A DNA stretch of 52,000 bases from Sphingopyxis terrae subsp. terrae NBRC 15098 (GCF_001598815.1 NZ_BCZQ01000035.1:1-52000); one strand, 5' to 3'. Numbered from the stretch's first letter, positions 32,206 to 41,654 are shown. The notes: generated from the letters alone by a model not told the origin. Numbers and translations are program-made.

Positions 32206-32889
32206 ATGACCCTGCCATTTGCCGTTGCCGCACCTTCTGCCGAGATTGCCGGCTGCGCCGATCGCTTTCCGGTTCGCCGTATTTTTTGCGTCGGCAAGAA
32301 TTACGCCGATCATGCGCGCGAAATGGGCGGCGATCCGACGCGTGAGCCACCCTTCTTCTTTTCGAAGCCCGCCGACGCGCTGGTCGGAGCGACCGCCGAC
32401 ATCGCGATGCCGCCGCGCACCGACAATCTGCATCACGAGATCGAGCTGGTGGTAGCGCTGGGCAAAGGCGGTGCGAATATCGCGGCGGCTGACGCTCTGT
32501 CGCACGTCTTCGGCTATGCCGTCGGCAACGACCTGACGCGCCGTGATTTGCAAGCCGACGCAAAGGCCGGCGGGCGGCCGTGGGACATGGCGAAGGGCTT
32601 CGACCATAGCGCCGTGCTGTCGCCGATTCGCCCCGTGGCCGCGGTCGGTCATCCGGCCAGCGCGCGGATCTGGCTGTCGGTCAATGGCGAGTCGCGGCAG
32701 GAGGGCGACATCGCCGACATGATCTGGCCGGTCGCGGACATCATCGCCGAGCTGTCGACCTATGTCGAACTGCGGCCCGGCGATCTGATCTACACCGGCA
32801 CGCCCGCGGGGGTAGGCCGTATCGTCGCGGGCGATGTCGTCGAAGGCGGTGTCGACGGCATCGGGACCATAGCCAACCGCTTCCTATAA
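32206..32889 (+). CDS. Fumarylacetoacetate-hydrolase-family enzyme (fumarylpyruvate hydrolase-like)
   Basis: The 227-residue protein is a compact FAH-fold enzyme. [20 protein letters not shown] at about 24-43, [15 protein letters not shown], the metal-binding Glu in [11 protein letters not shown], the Asp in [11 protein letters not shown] and [13 protein letters not shown] follow the order of bacterial fumarylpyruvate/acylpyruvate hydrolases. It would cleave an acylpyruvate into pyruvate and an acid in the cytoplasm. The start at 32206 is chosen because homologues begin about 25 residues before the CVGKNY block. It ends the first half of the cluster. Confidence 0.85.
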   Translation: MTLPFAVAAPSAEIAGCADRFPVRRIFCVGKNYADHAREMGGDPTREPPFFFSKPADALVGATADIAMPPRTDNLHHEIELVVALGKGGANIAAADALSHVFGYAVGNDLTRRDLQADAKAGGRPWDMAKGFDHSAVLSPIRPVAAVGHPASARIWLSVNGESRQEGDIADMIWPVADIIAELSTYVELRPGDLIYTGTPAGVGRIVAGDVVEGGVDGIGTIANRFL

Positions 32890-32893
32890 CCGC

Positions 32894-32913
32894 ATCGATA
32901 TATCATGGCGGCC
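32894..32913 (+). promoter_or_regulatory. Shared element B, copy 2 (ThDP operon promoter)
   Basis: ATCGATATATCATGGCGGCC matches 26774-26793 in 17 of 20 bases and lies 74 bases upstream of the ThDP enzyme start. The following GCCATT (32911-32916) also echoes the core of element A. Confidence 0.5.
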
Positions 32914-32986
32914 ATTCGGTATTTTTTGTGTATGGCTTCGGCGCCTAGGCCGGTCGCGAAACTGGCTCTCGGATGAAGGATCGCAC

Positions 32987-34615
32987 ATGACATCGACCAC
33001 AGTCGCCCGTAACGTCGTAACGGGGCTGCGCGATCTGGGCGTCCGCCATATCTTCGGCGTGCCGAGCGGCGGCTGGGTCGATTATATGGAAGCGATCCGC
33101 ACGACCGACGGTATCGATTTCGTGCTGGCCAGCCACGAAGGCGGGGCGGGCTTCATGGCCGACGTCTGCGGGCGACTGACCGGCGTTCCGGGAGTGTGCT
33201 TCGGCACCTTCGGTCCCGGCGCGACCAATCTTGCGACCGGCGTCGGCGGCGCGACGCTCGACCGATCGCCTATGCTCGCGCTGACCGACGAGATGCCGGC
33301 ACCGCTGCGCGGCCGCACGGTCCAGATGGGGATCGACCATCAGGCGCTGTTCGCGCCGCTGACAAAGGCGACGATGCGGATCGCGGCGGACAGCGCGACC
33401 GACACGCTGGCCGAAGCGGCGCGTATCGCGCTGTCGGGGCGCCCCGGCGCAGTGCATGTCGGCCTGCCGCAGGGAATGAGCGCCGAAGCCGTCGAAGCGC
33501 AGGCGATTGGTGCGGTCGAGGCCGACCCGCTGCCGATGCCCGACCCCGCCGCGACCGCCGCGCTGGTCGCCGCCTTTGCCGCCGCCGAACGGCCTGTCCT
33601 CGCAATCGGTCTCGGTGCCGTTCATGCCGGGGTGCAGGACCGCATCGCCGCGCTCGCCGAGCGCTTCGGCTTGCCGGTGCTGCTCACCCCGATGGCGAAG
33701 GGCATGATCGCCGAGGATCATCCGAATTACGCCGGGGTGCTCTTCCATGCGCTCTCCGATATGGTCGGACAGACCCATGCCGAGGCCGATCTGGTCGTCG
33801 CGATCGGTTACGACCCGATCGAGTTCAATTACGAAAGCTGGATGAAGGACGGGCTGGCGCTCGCCAGCGTCGACGTCGCGCCCATCGATATCGACCGCGA
33901 CAAGCATCCGGTCGCCGCCGAGGTCGTCGGAGCGATCGCGCCGGCGCTCGACGCGCTGCTGGCGCTGCCCGCTGCCAGCAAGCGTTGGGATCTCGCCGGG
34001 CTCGCGGCACGCAAGGCTGCGATGTTCGCGAAGCTTGCGGGGCGGGACGGCGCCTTCGGGCCTTGCGCGGCCCTCGACGTGCTGCGCGACGTGCTGCCTG
34101 ACAATGGCATCATGACGTGCGATGTCGGCGCGCACACGCATCTGATCGGCCAGCACTGGCGCACGCCGAAGCCCGGTACGCAGATCATGACCAACGGCTG
34201 GTCGGCGATGGGTTTCGGTCTTCCCGCAGCAATTGCTGCGAAGCTCTGTCGCCCCGATACGCCGGTATGCTGCGTGCTCGGTGACGGCGGCTTCCTGATG
34301 ACCGCGGGCGAACTGGCGACCGCGGTGCGCGAAAAGCTGCCGCTGGTGATCGTGATCTTCACCGACAACGACCTCGCGCTGATCCGCATCAAGCAGGAAA
34401 AGAAATCCAATCCCATCTATGGCACCCCGGTGCGCGCCGAGGGAACGATCGGCGGCCCGTCGCTGTTCGGTGTGCCGGTAACGGTCGCGCGCGATCCGGC
34501 GGAATTTCGGGCGGCACTCGTTGCGGGCTTTGCCGCGGACGGGCCGGTGATCGTCGAGGCCCTGCTCGACAGCCGCGAATATGACGATCTGGTGCTGCGC
34601 AAGGATAAGCCATGA
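32987..34615 (+). CDS. ThDP-dependent enzyme (acetolactate synthase/benzoylformate decarboxylase superfamily)
   Basis: The 542-residue protein has the three domains of the family. The N-terminal Pyr domain carries Glu51 (ASHEGGAGFMADV), which activates the thiamine ring; a central NAD-like domain lies at about 190-330; the C-terminal PP domain holds the ThDP/Mg motif GDGGFLMTAGELATAV from residue 432 to IFTDND. The family splits or joins 2-oxo acids; the substrate cannot be read out. The neighbouring aldehyde dehydrogenase (4-base overlap) suggests that it decarboxylates a 2-oxo acid to an aldehyde. It starts the second operon of the cluster. Confidence 0.85.
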   Translation: MTSTTVARNVVTGLRDLGVRHIFGVPSGGWVDYMEAIRTTDGIDFVLASHEGGAGFMADVCGRLTGVPGVCFGTFGPGATNLATGVGGATLDRSPMLALTDEMPAPLRGRTVQMGIDHQALFAPLTKATMRIAADSATDTLAEAARIALSGRPGAVHVGLPQGMSAEAVEAQAIGAVEADPLPMPDPAATAALVAAFAAAERPVLAIGLGAVHAGVQDRIAALAERFGLPVLLTPMAKGMIAEDHPNYAGVLFHALSDMVGQTHAEADLVVAIGYDPIEFNYESWMKDGLALASVDVAPIDIDRDKHPVAAEVVGAIAPALDALLALPAASKRWDLAGLAARKAAMFAKLAGRDGAFGPCAALDVLRDVLPDNGIMTCDVGAHTHLIGQHWRTPKPGTQIMTNGWSAMGFGLPAAIAAKLCRPDTPVCCVLGDGGFLMTAGELATAVREKLPLVIVIFTDNDLALIRIKQEKKSNPIYGTPVRAEGTIGGPSLFGVPVTVARDPAEFRAALVAGFAADGPVIVEALLDSREYDDLVLRKDKP

Positions 34616-36054
34616 TGCACGCCGCCTTGGGCAGCGAACGGTCGCTGCTGATCGGCGGCCGCTGGGAAGCGGCGGAGCAGGTGATGCCGGTGACCAACCC
34701 GTGGTCGAGCGAGGCACTCGGCGCGGTCGCCTGCGCCGATCCTTCGCACGTCGCGCGCGCGGTGGCGAGCGCGCTGCGCGGTGCCGAGGCGATGCGCGAT
34801 CTGTCGAGCGGTGCGCGGTCGCGCATCCTCCATGCCGCTGCCGCCGCTCTCGAGGCGGAAGCCGAAAGCTTCGCCGCCGCGATCACGGCGGAAACGGGCA
34901 AGCCGATCCGCGCCGCCGGGCGCGAAGTGGCGCGCGCGGTCAACACGCTGCGATTGTCGGGCGAAGAGGCGGTGCGGCTTGCGGGCGAGACGCTTGCCTT
35001 TGACAGCTTTCCCGGCGGCGAAGCGCGGTCGGGCCACTATGTCCTCGAACCTGTCGGGGTGGTCGCCGCGATCACACCGTTCAACGATCCGCTCAACCTT
35101 GTCTGTCACAAGCTCGGTCCCGCCTTCGCCGCGGGCAACGCCGTTGTGCTCAAGCCCGCGGAGCAGGCGCCGCTCGTCGCGATCCGGCTCGCCCGCCTGC
35201 TGCTCGCCGCTGGCCTGCCCGGCGAAGCGCTCAACCTGCTCACCGGGCGCGGCGGCGATTTTGGCGACGCGCTGACCGGGCACGCCGATGTGGCGATGGT
35301 CAGCTTTACCGGTGGAGCAAAGGTGGCGCAGGCGATCTGCCGCGCGGCCGGGATCAAGCGGCTGGCGATGGAACTTGGCGGCAACGGTCCGGTGATCGTG
35401 ATGGACGATGCCGATGTCGGGAGGGCTGCGGCCGCCTGCGCGGCGGGCGCTTTTGGCGCGGCGGGGCAGAATTGCGTCGGGGTGCAGCGAATCTATGTCC
35501 ATGATGCGATCCATGACGTCTTTCAGGCCGCGCTCGTCGCCGCGACCGAAGCATTGCGCGTCGGCGATCCGCTGGACCCGGCAACAGACGTCGGGCCGAT
35601 GATCGGCGGTGACGAGGCGGCGCGCGTCATCGCCTGGGTCGACGATGCGGTCGCGCGCGGCGCGACCCTGCTTACGGGCGGTGAGCGGGCCGGGGCGCTG
35701 GTGCGGCCGACGCTGCTTGCCGATGTTCCGGGCGACGCGCCGGTGGCCTGTCATGAAGCCTTCGGTCCCATCGCGAGCCTGTTTCGCTTCGCCAACCTGG
35801 ACGAAGCCATCGACGCCGCGAACGGCGCCGACTACGCGATCCACGCGGCGATCTTCACCGAATCGCACCGCACCGCCCGCCACGCGGCGCGGCGGCTGCG
35901 TGCGGCCGGGGTGATGATCAATGATTCGACCGACTACCGCCTCGACGCCATGCCGTTCGGCGGTGCCGGACGCGGGAATATGGGGCGCGAGGGGGTGCGC
36001 TTTGCGGCGCGCGAAATGTCGCAGACGAAGGTGATTTGCTACCATGACGCTTGA
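34612..36054 (+). CDS. NAD(P)-dependent aldehyde dehydrogenase
   Basis: The 480-residue protein has the ALDH Rossmann and catalytic features: GVVAAITPFNDPLNLVCHKL at about 147-166, the NAD-site Lys in VVLKPAEQAP, SFTGGAKVAQ near 227-236, Glu254 in MELGGNGP and the nucleophile Cys288 in AAGQNCVGVQR. It oxidises an aldehyde to an acid. Candidates by context are the product of the ThDP enzyme just upstream, or 2-aminomuconate semialdehyde from the ACMSD-like enzyme of the same cluster. The ATGA overlaps the preceding stop and its own end overlaps kynureninase by 11 bases. Confidence 0.9.
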   Translation: MMHAALGSERSLLIGGRWEAAEQVMPVTNPWSSEALGAVACADPSHVARAVASALRGAEAMRDLSSGARSRILHAAAAALEAEAESFAAAITAETGKPIRAAGREVARAVNTLRLSGEEAVRLAGETLAFDSFPGGEARSGHYVLEPVGVVAAITPFNDPLNLVCHKLGPAFAAGNAVVLKPAEQAPLVAIRLARLLLAAGLPGEALNLLTGRGGDFGDALTGHADVAMVSFTGGAKVAQAICRAAGIKRLAMELGGNGPVIVMDDADVGRAAAACAAGAFGAAGQNCVGVQRIYVHDAIHDVFQAALVAATEALRVGDPLDPATDVGPMIGGDEAARVIAWVDDAVARGATLLTGGERAGALVRPTLLADVPGDAPVACHEAFGPIASLFRFANLDEAIDAANGADYAIHAAIFTESHRTARHAARRLRAAGVMINDSTDYRLDAMPFGGAGRGNMGREGVRFAAREMSQTKVICYHDA

Positions 36055-37291
36055 TAGTCTCGATCGCGCCGCCTGTGCGGCGATGGACGCCGCCGATCCG
36101 CTCGCCCCCTTGCGCGATCGCTTCGATATCCCGACGGGGATGATCTATCTCGACGGCAATTCGCTGGGCGCGATGCCGAAGGGCGCGGCGGCGCGCGCGC
36201 ACGACGTGGTGACCCGCGAATGGGGCGCCGACCTGATCAAGAGCTGGAACAGCGCGGGCTGGTTCGACCTGCCGGTGCGCCTCGGCGACAAGCTTGCCCC
36301 GCTGATCGGTGCGGGGGACGGCGAGGTCATCGTCTGCGATTCGACAAGCCAGAATCTGTTCAAGGTGCTGTCGGCGGCGGTTGCGCTCCGCCCGGACCGC
36401 AAGGTCTTGATCCTCGAAGGCAGCAATTTCCCGACCAACAATTACATTGCCCAGGGCGTTGCCGCCGCGACCGGCGGGCGCGTGGAGGTGCGGCTCTGCG
36501 AAAAGGACGAGATCGCGGATGCGATCGACGAGGACACGATCGCGGTCGCGATCACCCACGTCCATTACAAGACCGGGCATATCCACGACATGGCAGCGAT
36601 CACCGCGCGCGCGCAGGCGGCGGGGGCGCTCGCGATATGGGATTTGTGCCACAGCGCGGGCGCGATGCCGGTCGACCTGTGTGGCGCGGGCGTCGATTTC
36701 GCGGTCGGCTGCACCTATAAATATCTGAACGGCGGTCCGGGCTCACCCGCCTTCCTGTTCGCGGCAAAGCGGCACCAGGGTCAGGCGCTGCAGCCCGTGA
36801 CCGGCTGGTGGGGTCATGCCGCGCCCTTCGCTTTCGAGCCCGGCTATCGGCCGCAGCGCGACATTCGCCAGTTCCTGATCGGCACGCAGCCGATCCTGTC
36901 GATGGCGCTGGTCGAGGTCGGTCTGGACATCCATCGCGCCGCCGACATGGGCGCGATCCGCGCCAAATCGATGGCGCTGACCGACCTGTTCATCCGGCTC
37001 GTCGAGGAGCGTTGCGCCGGCCATGGCTTCACCCTCGCGTCCCCGCGCGAGGCGGCGGCGCGCGGCAGTCAGGTGTCCTTTGCGCACGCCGATGGTTATC
37101 CGATCATGCGCGCGCTGATCGCAGCGGGCGTGATCGGCGATTTCCGCGCGCCCGATACGGTGCGTTTCGGCTTCACGCCGCTCTATGTCGGCTATGCCGA
37201 TGTCTGGGATGCGGTCGATCGGCTGGTGACGATCATGGATGACGGGATATGGAAACGGCCCGAGCATCAAATCCGCGACGCGGTGACCTGA
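36044..37291 (+). CDS. kynU: Kynureninase
   Basis: The 415-residue PLP enzyme follows the kynureninase pattern: FDIPTGMIYLDGNSLGAMPK at 27-46, SWNSAGWFDLP, the DSTSQNLFKVL phosphate site, IWDLCHSAGAMPVDL, and the PLP Lys226 in GCTYKYLNGGPGSPAF, followed by GWWGHAAPFAFEPGY. It cleaves kynurenine or 3-hydroxykynurenine to anthranilate or 3-hydroxyanthranilate plus alanine. The length is normal. It overlaps the aldehyde dehydrogenase and lies 23 bases before an amino-acid permease. No tryptophan dioxygenase or kynurenine monooxygenase gene is nearby, so substrate probably comes from outside. Confidence 0.92.
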   Translation: MTLDSLDRAACAAMDAADPLAPLRDRFDIPTGMIYLDGNSLGAMPKGAAARAHDVVTREWGADLIKSWNSAGWFDLPVRLGDKLAPLIGAGDGEVIVCDSTSQNLFKVLSAAVALRPDRKVLILEGSNFPTNNYIAQGVAAATGGRVEVRLCEKDEIADAIDEDTIAVAITHVHYKTGHIHDMAAITARAQAAGALAIWDLCHSAGAMPVDLCGAGVDFAVGCTYKYLNGGPGSPAFLFAAKRHQGQALQPVTGWWGHAAPFAFEPGYRPQRDIRQFLIGTQPILSMALVEVGLDIHRAADMGAIRAKSMALTDLFIRLVEERCAGHGFTLASPREAAARGSQVSFAHADGYPIMRALIAAGVIGDFRAPDTVRFGFTPLYVGYADVWDAVDRLVTIMDDGIWKRPEHQIRDAVT

Positions 37292-37314
37292 ATGCGGGGG
37301 CAGGGGGAATGACG

Positions 37315-38694
37315 ATGAACGAACAGGCCTATCTCGACCGCGAGGCGGGGCTCGAGCGCGGACTCAGCAAAGCGCAGATCATCATGATCGGCCTTGGCGG
37401 GGCGATCGGTACCGGCCTGTTCATGGGATCGGGCATCGCGATCGGCTACGCCGGGCCGGGCGTCCTGATCAGCTATCTGATCGCGGCACTGGTCGCGGTC
37501 ATCATGGTGTTCAGCCTGTCGGAGATGGCGGTCGTCCATCCTACGGCGGGTTCGTTCGGCACCTATGCCGAAATCTACCTTGGCCCGATGATGGGCTTCA
37601 TCGTGCGCTATACCTACTGGATCCAGCAGGTGCTGCTGATCGGCAGCGAGGCGGTTGCGGTCGGCATCTATATGGGATGGTGGTTGCCCGACACGCCGGT
37701 GTGGATGTGGGCGCTGGGCAGCGCGGCCACGGTCGTCTGGGTCAATACGCGCGCGGTGCATAATTTCGGGTCGGTCGAATATTGGCTGACCGTCATCAAG
37801 GTGTCGGCGATCGTCGGCTTCATCATCGTGGGCCTGAGCCGTATCTTTGGTATCGTCGGCGATCCGGTCGGGCTGCATAATGTCACCGGGCTTGCCGGCG
37901 GTTTCCTGCCCAACGGCTTTTCGGGCGTCTGGATGGCGGTGCTGATGGCGCTGTTTTCGTTCATGGGGCTGGAGTTCGTCGTCGGCACCGCGAGCGAGGC
38001 GAAAGACCCGAAAGAGGCGATACCGGCGGCGCTGCGCACGATGGCGGCGCGGCTGTTCCTCTTCTACATCCTCGCGCTGTTCATCATCGTCGCCTTCCTG
38101 CCGTGGACGGAGTCGGGGGCGAAGGTCGTTACCGAAAGCCCGTTCGTGAAGATGTTCGCCAGCGCGGGGATCCCCTATGCCGCCGGCATCATGAACTTCG
38201 TCGTCGCGACCGCCGCGCTGTCGGCGATGAACACCAGCATCTACCTGGGATCGCGCATGCTCTTTTCGCTCGCGCGCGGCGGCTATGCACCGCGCAAGCT
38301 GGGCGAGCTGAATGCGCAGCATGTCCCGATGCGCGCAACGATCGTCACCGGCGTCGGCATCCTCCTCGCCGCCTCGCTGTCGATCCTCACCCCGCTCGCC
38401 TATAATTATCTTTTCGGGATCGTGCTGTTCGGTGGTTTGCTCGTCTGGGGTGCGATCCTCGTCAGTCACCTGCGTTTTCGGCGGCGCCATCGCGGCGCCG
38501 ATCTGCCGGTGCAGATGCCCTTCTTCCCTTATGCCCAGCTTCTGGGGCTGGCGCTGCTGGGGGCGATCGGTGTGACGATGGCGGTCGATGCCGACTGGCA
38601 GGTCGCCGTCTTTGCGGGTGGCCCGTGGCTAGTGCTGATCGCTGCGGCCTATTTCGTCTGGCGGCGCGTGTCGCCCTCGGCGGAAGCCGGCTGA
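37315..38694 (+). CDS. Amino-acid permease (AAT family, APC superfamily)
   Basis: The 459-residue protein has about 12 membrane helices and the AAT family signature at the N-terminus: GLSKAQIIMIGLGGAIGTGL with FMGSG, then FSLSEMAVVHPTAGSFGTYA and FSFMGLEFVVGTASEAKDP. Relatives import proline, GABA or aromatic amino acids by proton symport. The ATG at 37315 is chosen because the GGGGG ribosome site sits 7 bases before it; the ATG at 37309 is too close. As the last gene of the kynureninase operon it probably brings the amino-acid-like substrate into the cell. Its end overlaps the LysR gene by 46 bases. Confidence 0.9.
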   Translation: MNEQAYLDREAGLERGLSKAQIIMIGLGGAIGTGLFMGSGIAIGYAGPGVLISYLIAALVAVIMVFSLSEMAVVHPTAGSFGTYAEIYLGPMMGFIVRYTYWIQQVLLIGSEAVAVGIYMGWWLPDTPVWMWALGSAATVVWVNTRAVHNFGSVEYWLTVIKVSAIVGFIIVGLSRIFGIVGDPVGLHNVTGLAGGFLPNGFSGVWMAVLMALFSFMGLEFVVGTASEAKDPKEAIPAALRTMAARLFLFYILALFIIVAFLPWTESGAKVVTESPFVKMFASAGIPYAAGIMNFVVATAALSAMNTSIYLGSRMLFSLARGGYAPRKLGELNAQHVPMRATIVTGVGILLAASLSILTPLAYNYLFGIVLFGGLLVWGAILVSHLRFRRRHRGADLPVQMPFFPYAQLLGLALLGAIGVTMAVDADWQVAVFAGGPWLVLIAAAYFVWRRVSPSAEAG

Positions 38695-39638
38695 TCCTGC
38701 CCCAGTTCGCTGCGGATCTCTGCGGCGACCTCGTGGACGACGTCCATGAAATAGGCGGCGGCCGCCGACAGTTCGACATTGGCATGCGTCGTCGCGCCGA
38801 TCCGCGAACTGGCGCCTTCGAGCGTTACGGGCAGCGCGACGAGGCCCGCCTGACCGATGCCCACCTGATGCGGCATCGCCGCCACCATGTCGGTGCTCAT
38901 CAGCAGGGCGTGATTGGTCAGGATCGACACCGATTCGATCACGTCGAGCGGCGGTTCCAGATCTTCGTGGCGAAAGGCCTGGTCGATCTGGCGGCGCAGC
39001 GATGTCTGCGTCGGCGGCATCACCCACGCCTGATCGACCAGGTCGGCGAGCGTCAGCGCGGCGCGCTGCGTCAGCGGATGGCCGGCGCGCACCATGATCG
39101 ACACGGTGTCGAGGTACAGCACATCCTGCTTCAGGCCCTCGCGCTCGCGATATTCGGGCAGGCGGCCGAGCACGACGTCGATGTCGCCGGTGCGCAGACC
39201 GGGCATCAGCCGGTCGATCGTGCCTTCGGCGACCGTCACCGCGATCCCCGGCCGCCGCTCGCGCAGTCGCGCCAGCGCGCGCGGCAGCAGCGATGTCGAT
39301 GCCGCAAGCAATGTGCCGACATGGACCCGCCCCGACAGGCCTTCTTCCAGCGATTGCAATTCCTCGCCGGCATGGCGAAGCTGCGCAAGGATCAGCTTCC
39401 CATGCTTGATCATGACCGCACCGAAATCGGTCGGGGTGACGCCGCGCGACGAGCGCTCGAAGAGCTGGACGCCCAAGGCGTCCTCCAACTCCTTGATGCT
39501 CTTCGTGGCCGCGGGCTGGGCGATGTTGAGCGCCTGCGAACCCTTCAGCACCGTGCCTTCGTCGGCGATGGCGGTCAGCAGCCGCAACTGACGCAGCTTC
39601 AGGCGTCCGAGCAGGAAATTCTCGTGAAATTTTGGCAT
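38649..39638 (-). CDS. LysR-family regulator (GbpR-like)
   Basis: The 329-residue protein has a winged helix-turn-helix at about 13-75 (LKLRQLRLLTAIADEGTVLK, AQPAATKSIKELEDALGVQL, FERSSRGV) and a C-terminal effector domain. The start at 39638 is taken because it precedes the DNA-binding domain by the usual distance; an upstream extension would run through the promoter element. It is divergent from the ACMSD-like gene; element A lies in the gap and recurs before the TonB receptor. This makes it the likely controller of the whole 26.7-40.8 kb cluster. Confidence 0.9.
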   Translation of the reverse strand: MPKFHENFLLGRLKLRQLRLLTAIADEGTVLKGSQALNIAQPAATKSIKELEDALGVQLFERSSRGVTPTDFGAVMIKHGKLILAQLRHAGEELQSLEEGLSGRVHVGTLLAASTSLLPRALARLRERRPGIAVTVAEGTIDRLMPGLRTGDIDVVLGRLPEYREREGLKQDVLYLDTVSIMVRAGHPLTQRAALTLADLVDQAWVMPPTQTSLRRQIDQAFRHEDLEPPLDVIESVSILTNHALLMSTDMVAAMPHQVGIGQAGLVALPVTLEGASSRIGATTHANVELSAAAAYFMDVVHEVAAEIRSELGQDQPASAEGDTRRQTK

Positions 39639-39665
39639 GATGTATCTCCCACCCGGTTCGGACAG

Positions 39666-39688
39666 GATATAGCCATTTTGTAATAGCG
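39666..39688 (+). promoter_or_regulatory. Shared element A, copy 2 (LysR/ACMSD gap)
   Basis: The 23 bases beginning GATATAGCCATTTTG match the TonB receptor promoter at 26731-26753 in 20 positions. It contains an ATAGC-N9-ATAGC direct repeat and lies 28 bases upstream of the LysR start. A third ATAGC is at 39714-39718. Confidence 0.6.
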
Positions 39689-39799
39689 AGGGCAAGTCTC
39701 GGGATTATTGTTGATAGCTACCCGTCGTTACTCAACCGCATGGCCCGCGCGCTTCGGCGACCCGCGGGGTGTTTGAAGGACAAGGGTGCGGCGACAATT

Positions 39800-40816
39800 A
39801 TGATGGACAATCCAGCGCAACGGGCGGCCGTGATCGACATGCACAGCCACTTCTTTCCGGCGATGGATGCCGCCTATCGCGCCCGCGCCGAAGCCGACGG
39901 TCTGCCGTGGCTGCGCGATGACGGCGACGGCAGCGGCTTCATCATGTCGGGCGCCAAGATGTTCCGCCCCGTCGACGATATATTGTGGAATCCCGCGCGC
40001 CGCGTCGAAGCGCTCGACCAGCAGGGGATCGACCTGCAAATCATCTGCGCGACGCCGATCATGTTCGGCTATAGTCGCCCTGCCGGGCAGGCGCTCGAAT
40101 GTGCGCAGCGCTTCAATGACGCGGCGCTCGAATTTTGCGGCCACGCGCCGCATCGGATGAAGGCTCTGGCGCAGGTGCCGTTGCAGGATATCGACCGCTC
40201 GTGCGGCGAGGTCAGCCGCGCGATGGAATGCGGCCATCTTGGCGTCCAGATCGGCAATCATATGGGACTGCGCAACCTCGACGATGAAGGCATTTTGACC
40301 TTTCTCACCCACTGCGCCGAAGTGGGCGCGGCGGTACTCGTCCACCCGTGGGACATGATGGCACGCGAACGCATGCCCAAATATATGCTGCCCTGGCTCG
40401 TCGCGATGCCCGCCGAGACGCAGCTTTCGATCCTGTCGCTGATCCTGTCGGGCGCCTTCGAACGCCTGCCGAAAAGCCTGCGCATCTGTTTCGGTCACGG
40501 CGGCGGCAGCTTCGCCTTTCTGCTCGGCCGCGTCGAAAATGCCTGGAAATATCGGGACATCGTCCGTGTCGATTGCCCGAACCCGCCCTCGACCTATGTC
40601 GATCGCTTTTTCGTCGATTCAGCGGTGTTCGATCCGCACGCGCTGACCCTGCTCGTTGAAGTGATGGGCGAAGACCGTATCCTGCTCGGTTCGGACCATC
40701 CGTTTCCGCTCGGCGAGCAGGACATCGGCCAGCTCGTTCGCGATCACAGCGGCCTGTCGGGCGTGCAGAAGGCCAAGATATTCAGCGGCAATTCCCGCAG
40801 GTTTCTGAATCTGTAG
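39800..40816 (+). CDS. ACMSD-like amidohydrolase-fold decarboxylase
   Basis: The 338-residue protein has the ACMSD pattern of the amidohydrolase superfamily: metal-site HxH in IDMHSHFFP (His15, His17), His in [19 protein letters not shown], His in [15 protein letters not shown] and Asp299 in [17 protein letters not shown] removes the carboxyl group from 2-amino-3-carboxymuconate 6-semialdehyde, downstream of kynureninase and 3-hydroxyanthranilate dioxygenase; paralogues decarboxylate other aromatic or muconate acids. ATG 39800 gives the usual length; ATG 39740 is in frame but would add 20 residues without family support. It is divergent from the LysR gene. Confidence 0.85.
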   Translation: MMDNPAQRAAVIDMHSHFFPAMDAAYRARAEADGLPWLRDDGDGSGFIMSGAKMFRPVDDILWNPARRVEALDQQGIDLQIICATPIMFGYSRPAGQALECAQRFNDAALEFCGHAPHRMKALAQVPLQDIDRSCGEVSRAMECGHLGVQIGNHMGLRNLDDEGILTFLTHCAEVGAAVLVHPWDMMARERMPKYMLPWLVAMPAETQLSILSLILSGAFERLPKSLRICFGHGGGSFAFLLGRVENAWKYRDIVRVDCPNPPSTYVDRFFVDSAVFDPHALTLLVEVMGEDRILLGSDHPFPLGEQDIGQLVRDHSGLSGVQKAKIFSGNSRRFLNL

Positions 40817-40847
40817 CGCACACCGTCTTTCGCGCCCGACCGGCGCG

Positions 40848-41654
40848 TCAATGCGCCGCGGCGCCGCCGAGGCCGTCGATCTTTTTCGATTGCTTGGCGA
40901 TCAGGCCGGGGAAGAAGCGCGCGAGGCGACCGAGGCGGCGCGCCATCTTGCCGACGGGGACATGCACGCGGTCGCCGTGAACGGCATCCCACGCTGCCTT
41001 TGCGACATCTTGCACCGGCGAGATTTCGAAACCGCTCGCCGACAGGCGGTCGCGGGCCGGCTCGTTGCTGTCGGCGCTGACCTGATCGAGCAAAGGCGTA
41101 TCGATGAAGCCGGGCATCAGCGAACGCACCTTGATGCCATATTTGGCGAATTCGATCTCCAGCCCCTCGGTCAGCCCGCGCACCGCGAACTTCGTCGCCG
41201 AATAGACCGCAAGCCCGGCGACGCCATAGAAGCCCGACGCCGATCCGGTGTTGAGGATCGCCGATCCGGGGGTCGCGCGCAGCAACGGCATCGCCATGTA
41301 GATGCCGTTGACGACGCCGCCGAAATTGATCGCAATCAGCCGGTCCGCCTCTTCGGGCGGCATGTCGAGGAACTGGCCGCCCGATCCGATACCGGCGTTG
41401 TTGAACAAGACGTCGAGGCGACCGCCGCTCGCGGCTGCGAATTCGGCAAGGGCAGCTTTCCATTGGTCGCGGTCGCGTACGTCCATGACGTGGCGCGACG
41501 AGGCGCCGTCGGGAAGCAGCGCGGCAGTTTCGTCGATGCCCTGCTTGTTGACGTCGGCGATCCCGACGAACCAGCCCTGTGCTGCGAAATATTGCGCGGT
41601 GGCGCGGCCGATGCCCGATCCGCCGCCGGTGATGAATATCGCCTTCCGTGCCAT
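40848..41654 (-). CDS. Short-chain dehydrogenase/reductase
   Basis: A classical SDR of 268 residues: the cofactor loop TGGGSGIGRA at 9-18, an acidic residue after the second strand (IADVNKQG) that favours NAD, DVLFNNAGIGSGG at about 80-92, the catalytic Ser in LNTGSASGFYG, and Tyr/Lys in VYSATKFAV. It oxidises or reduces an alcohol/ketone group of unknown identity. The C-terminal part (RRLGRLARFFPGLIAKQSKK) is basic and might associate with membranes. It is convergent with the ACMSD-like gene (31 bases apart) and has its own promoter with a palindrome just upstream. Confidence 0.9.
   Translation of the reverse strand: MARKAIFITGGGSGIGRATAQYFAAQGWFVGIADVNKQGIDETAALLPDGASSRHVMDVRDRDQWKAALAEFAAASGGRLDVLFNNAGIGSGGQFLDMPPEEADRLIAINFGGVVNGIYMAMPLLRATPGSAILNTGSASGFYGVAGLAVYSATKFAVRGLTEGLEIEFAKYGIKVRSLMPGFIDTPLLDQVSADSNEPARDRLSASGFEISPVQDVAKAAWDAVHGDRVHVPVGKMARRLGRLARFFPGLIAKQSKKIDGLGGAAAH

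Noticed and set aside
30264..32297. A 677-residue open frame antisense to the LVIVD and lipoprotein genes
   Set aside because: It crosses the intergenic REP repeat and two real genes; composition is that of a shadow frame.
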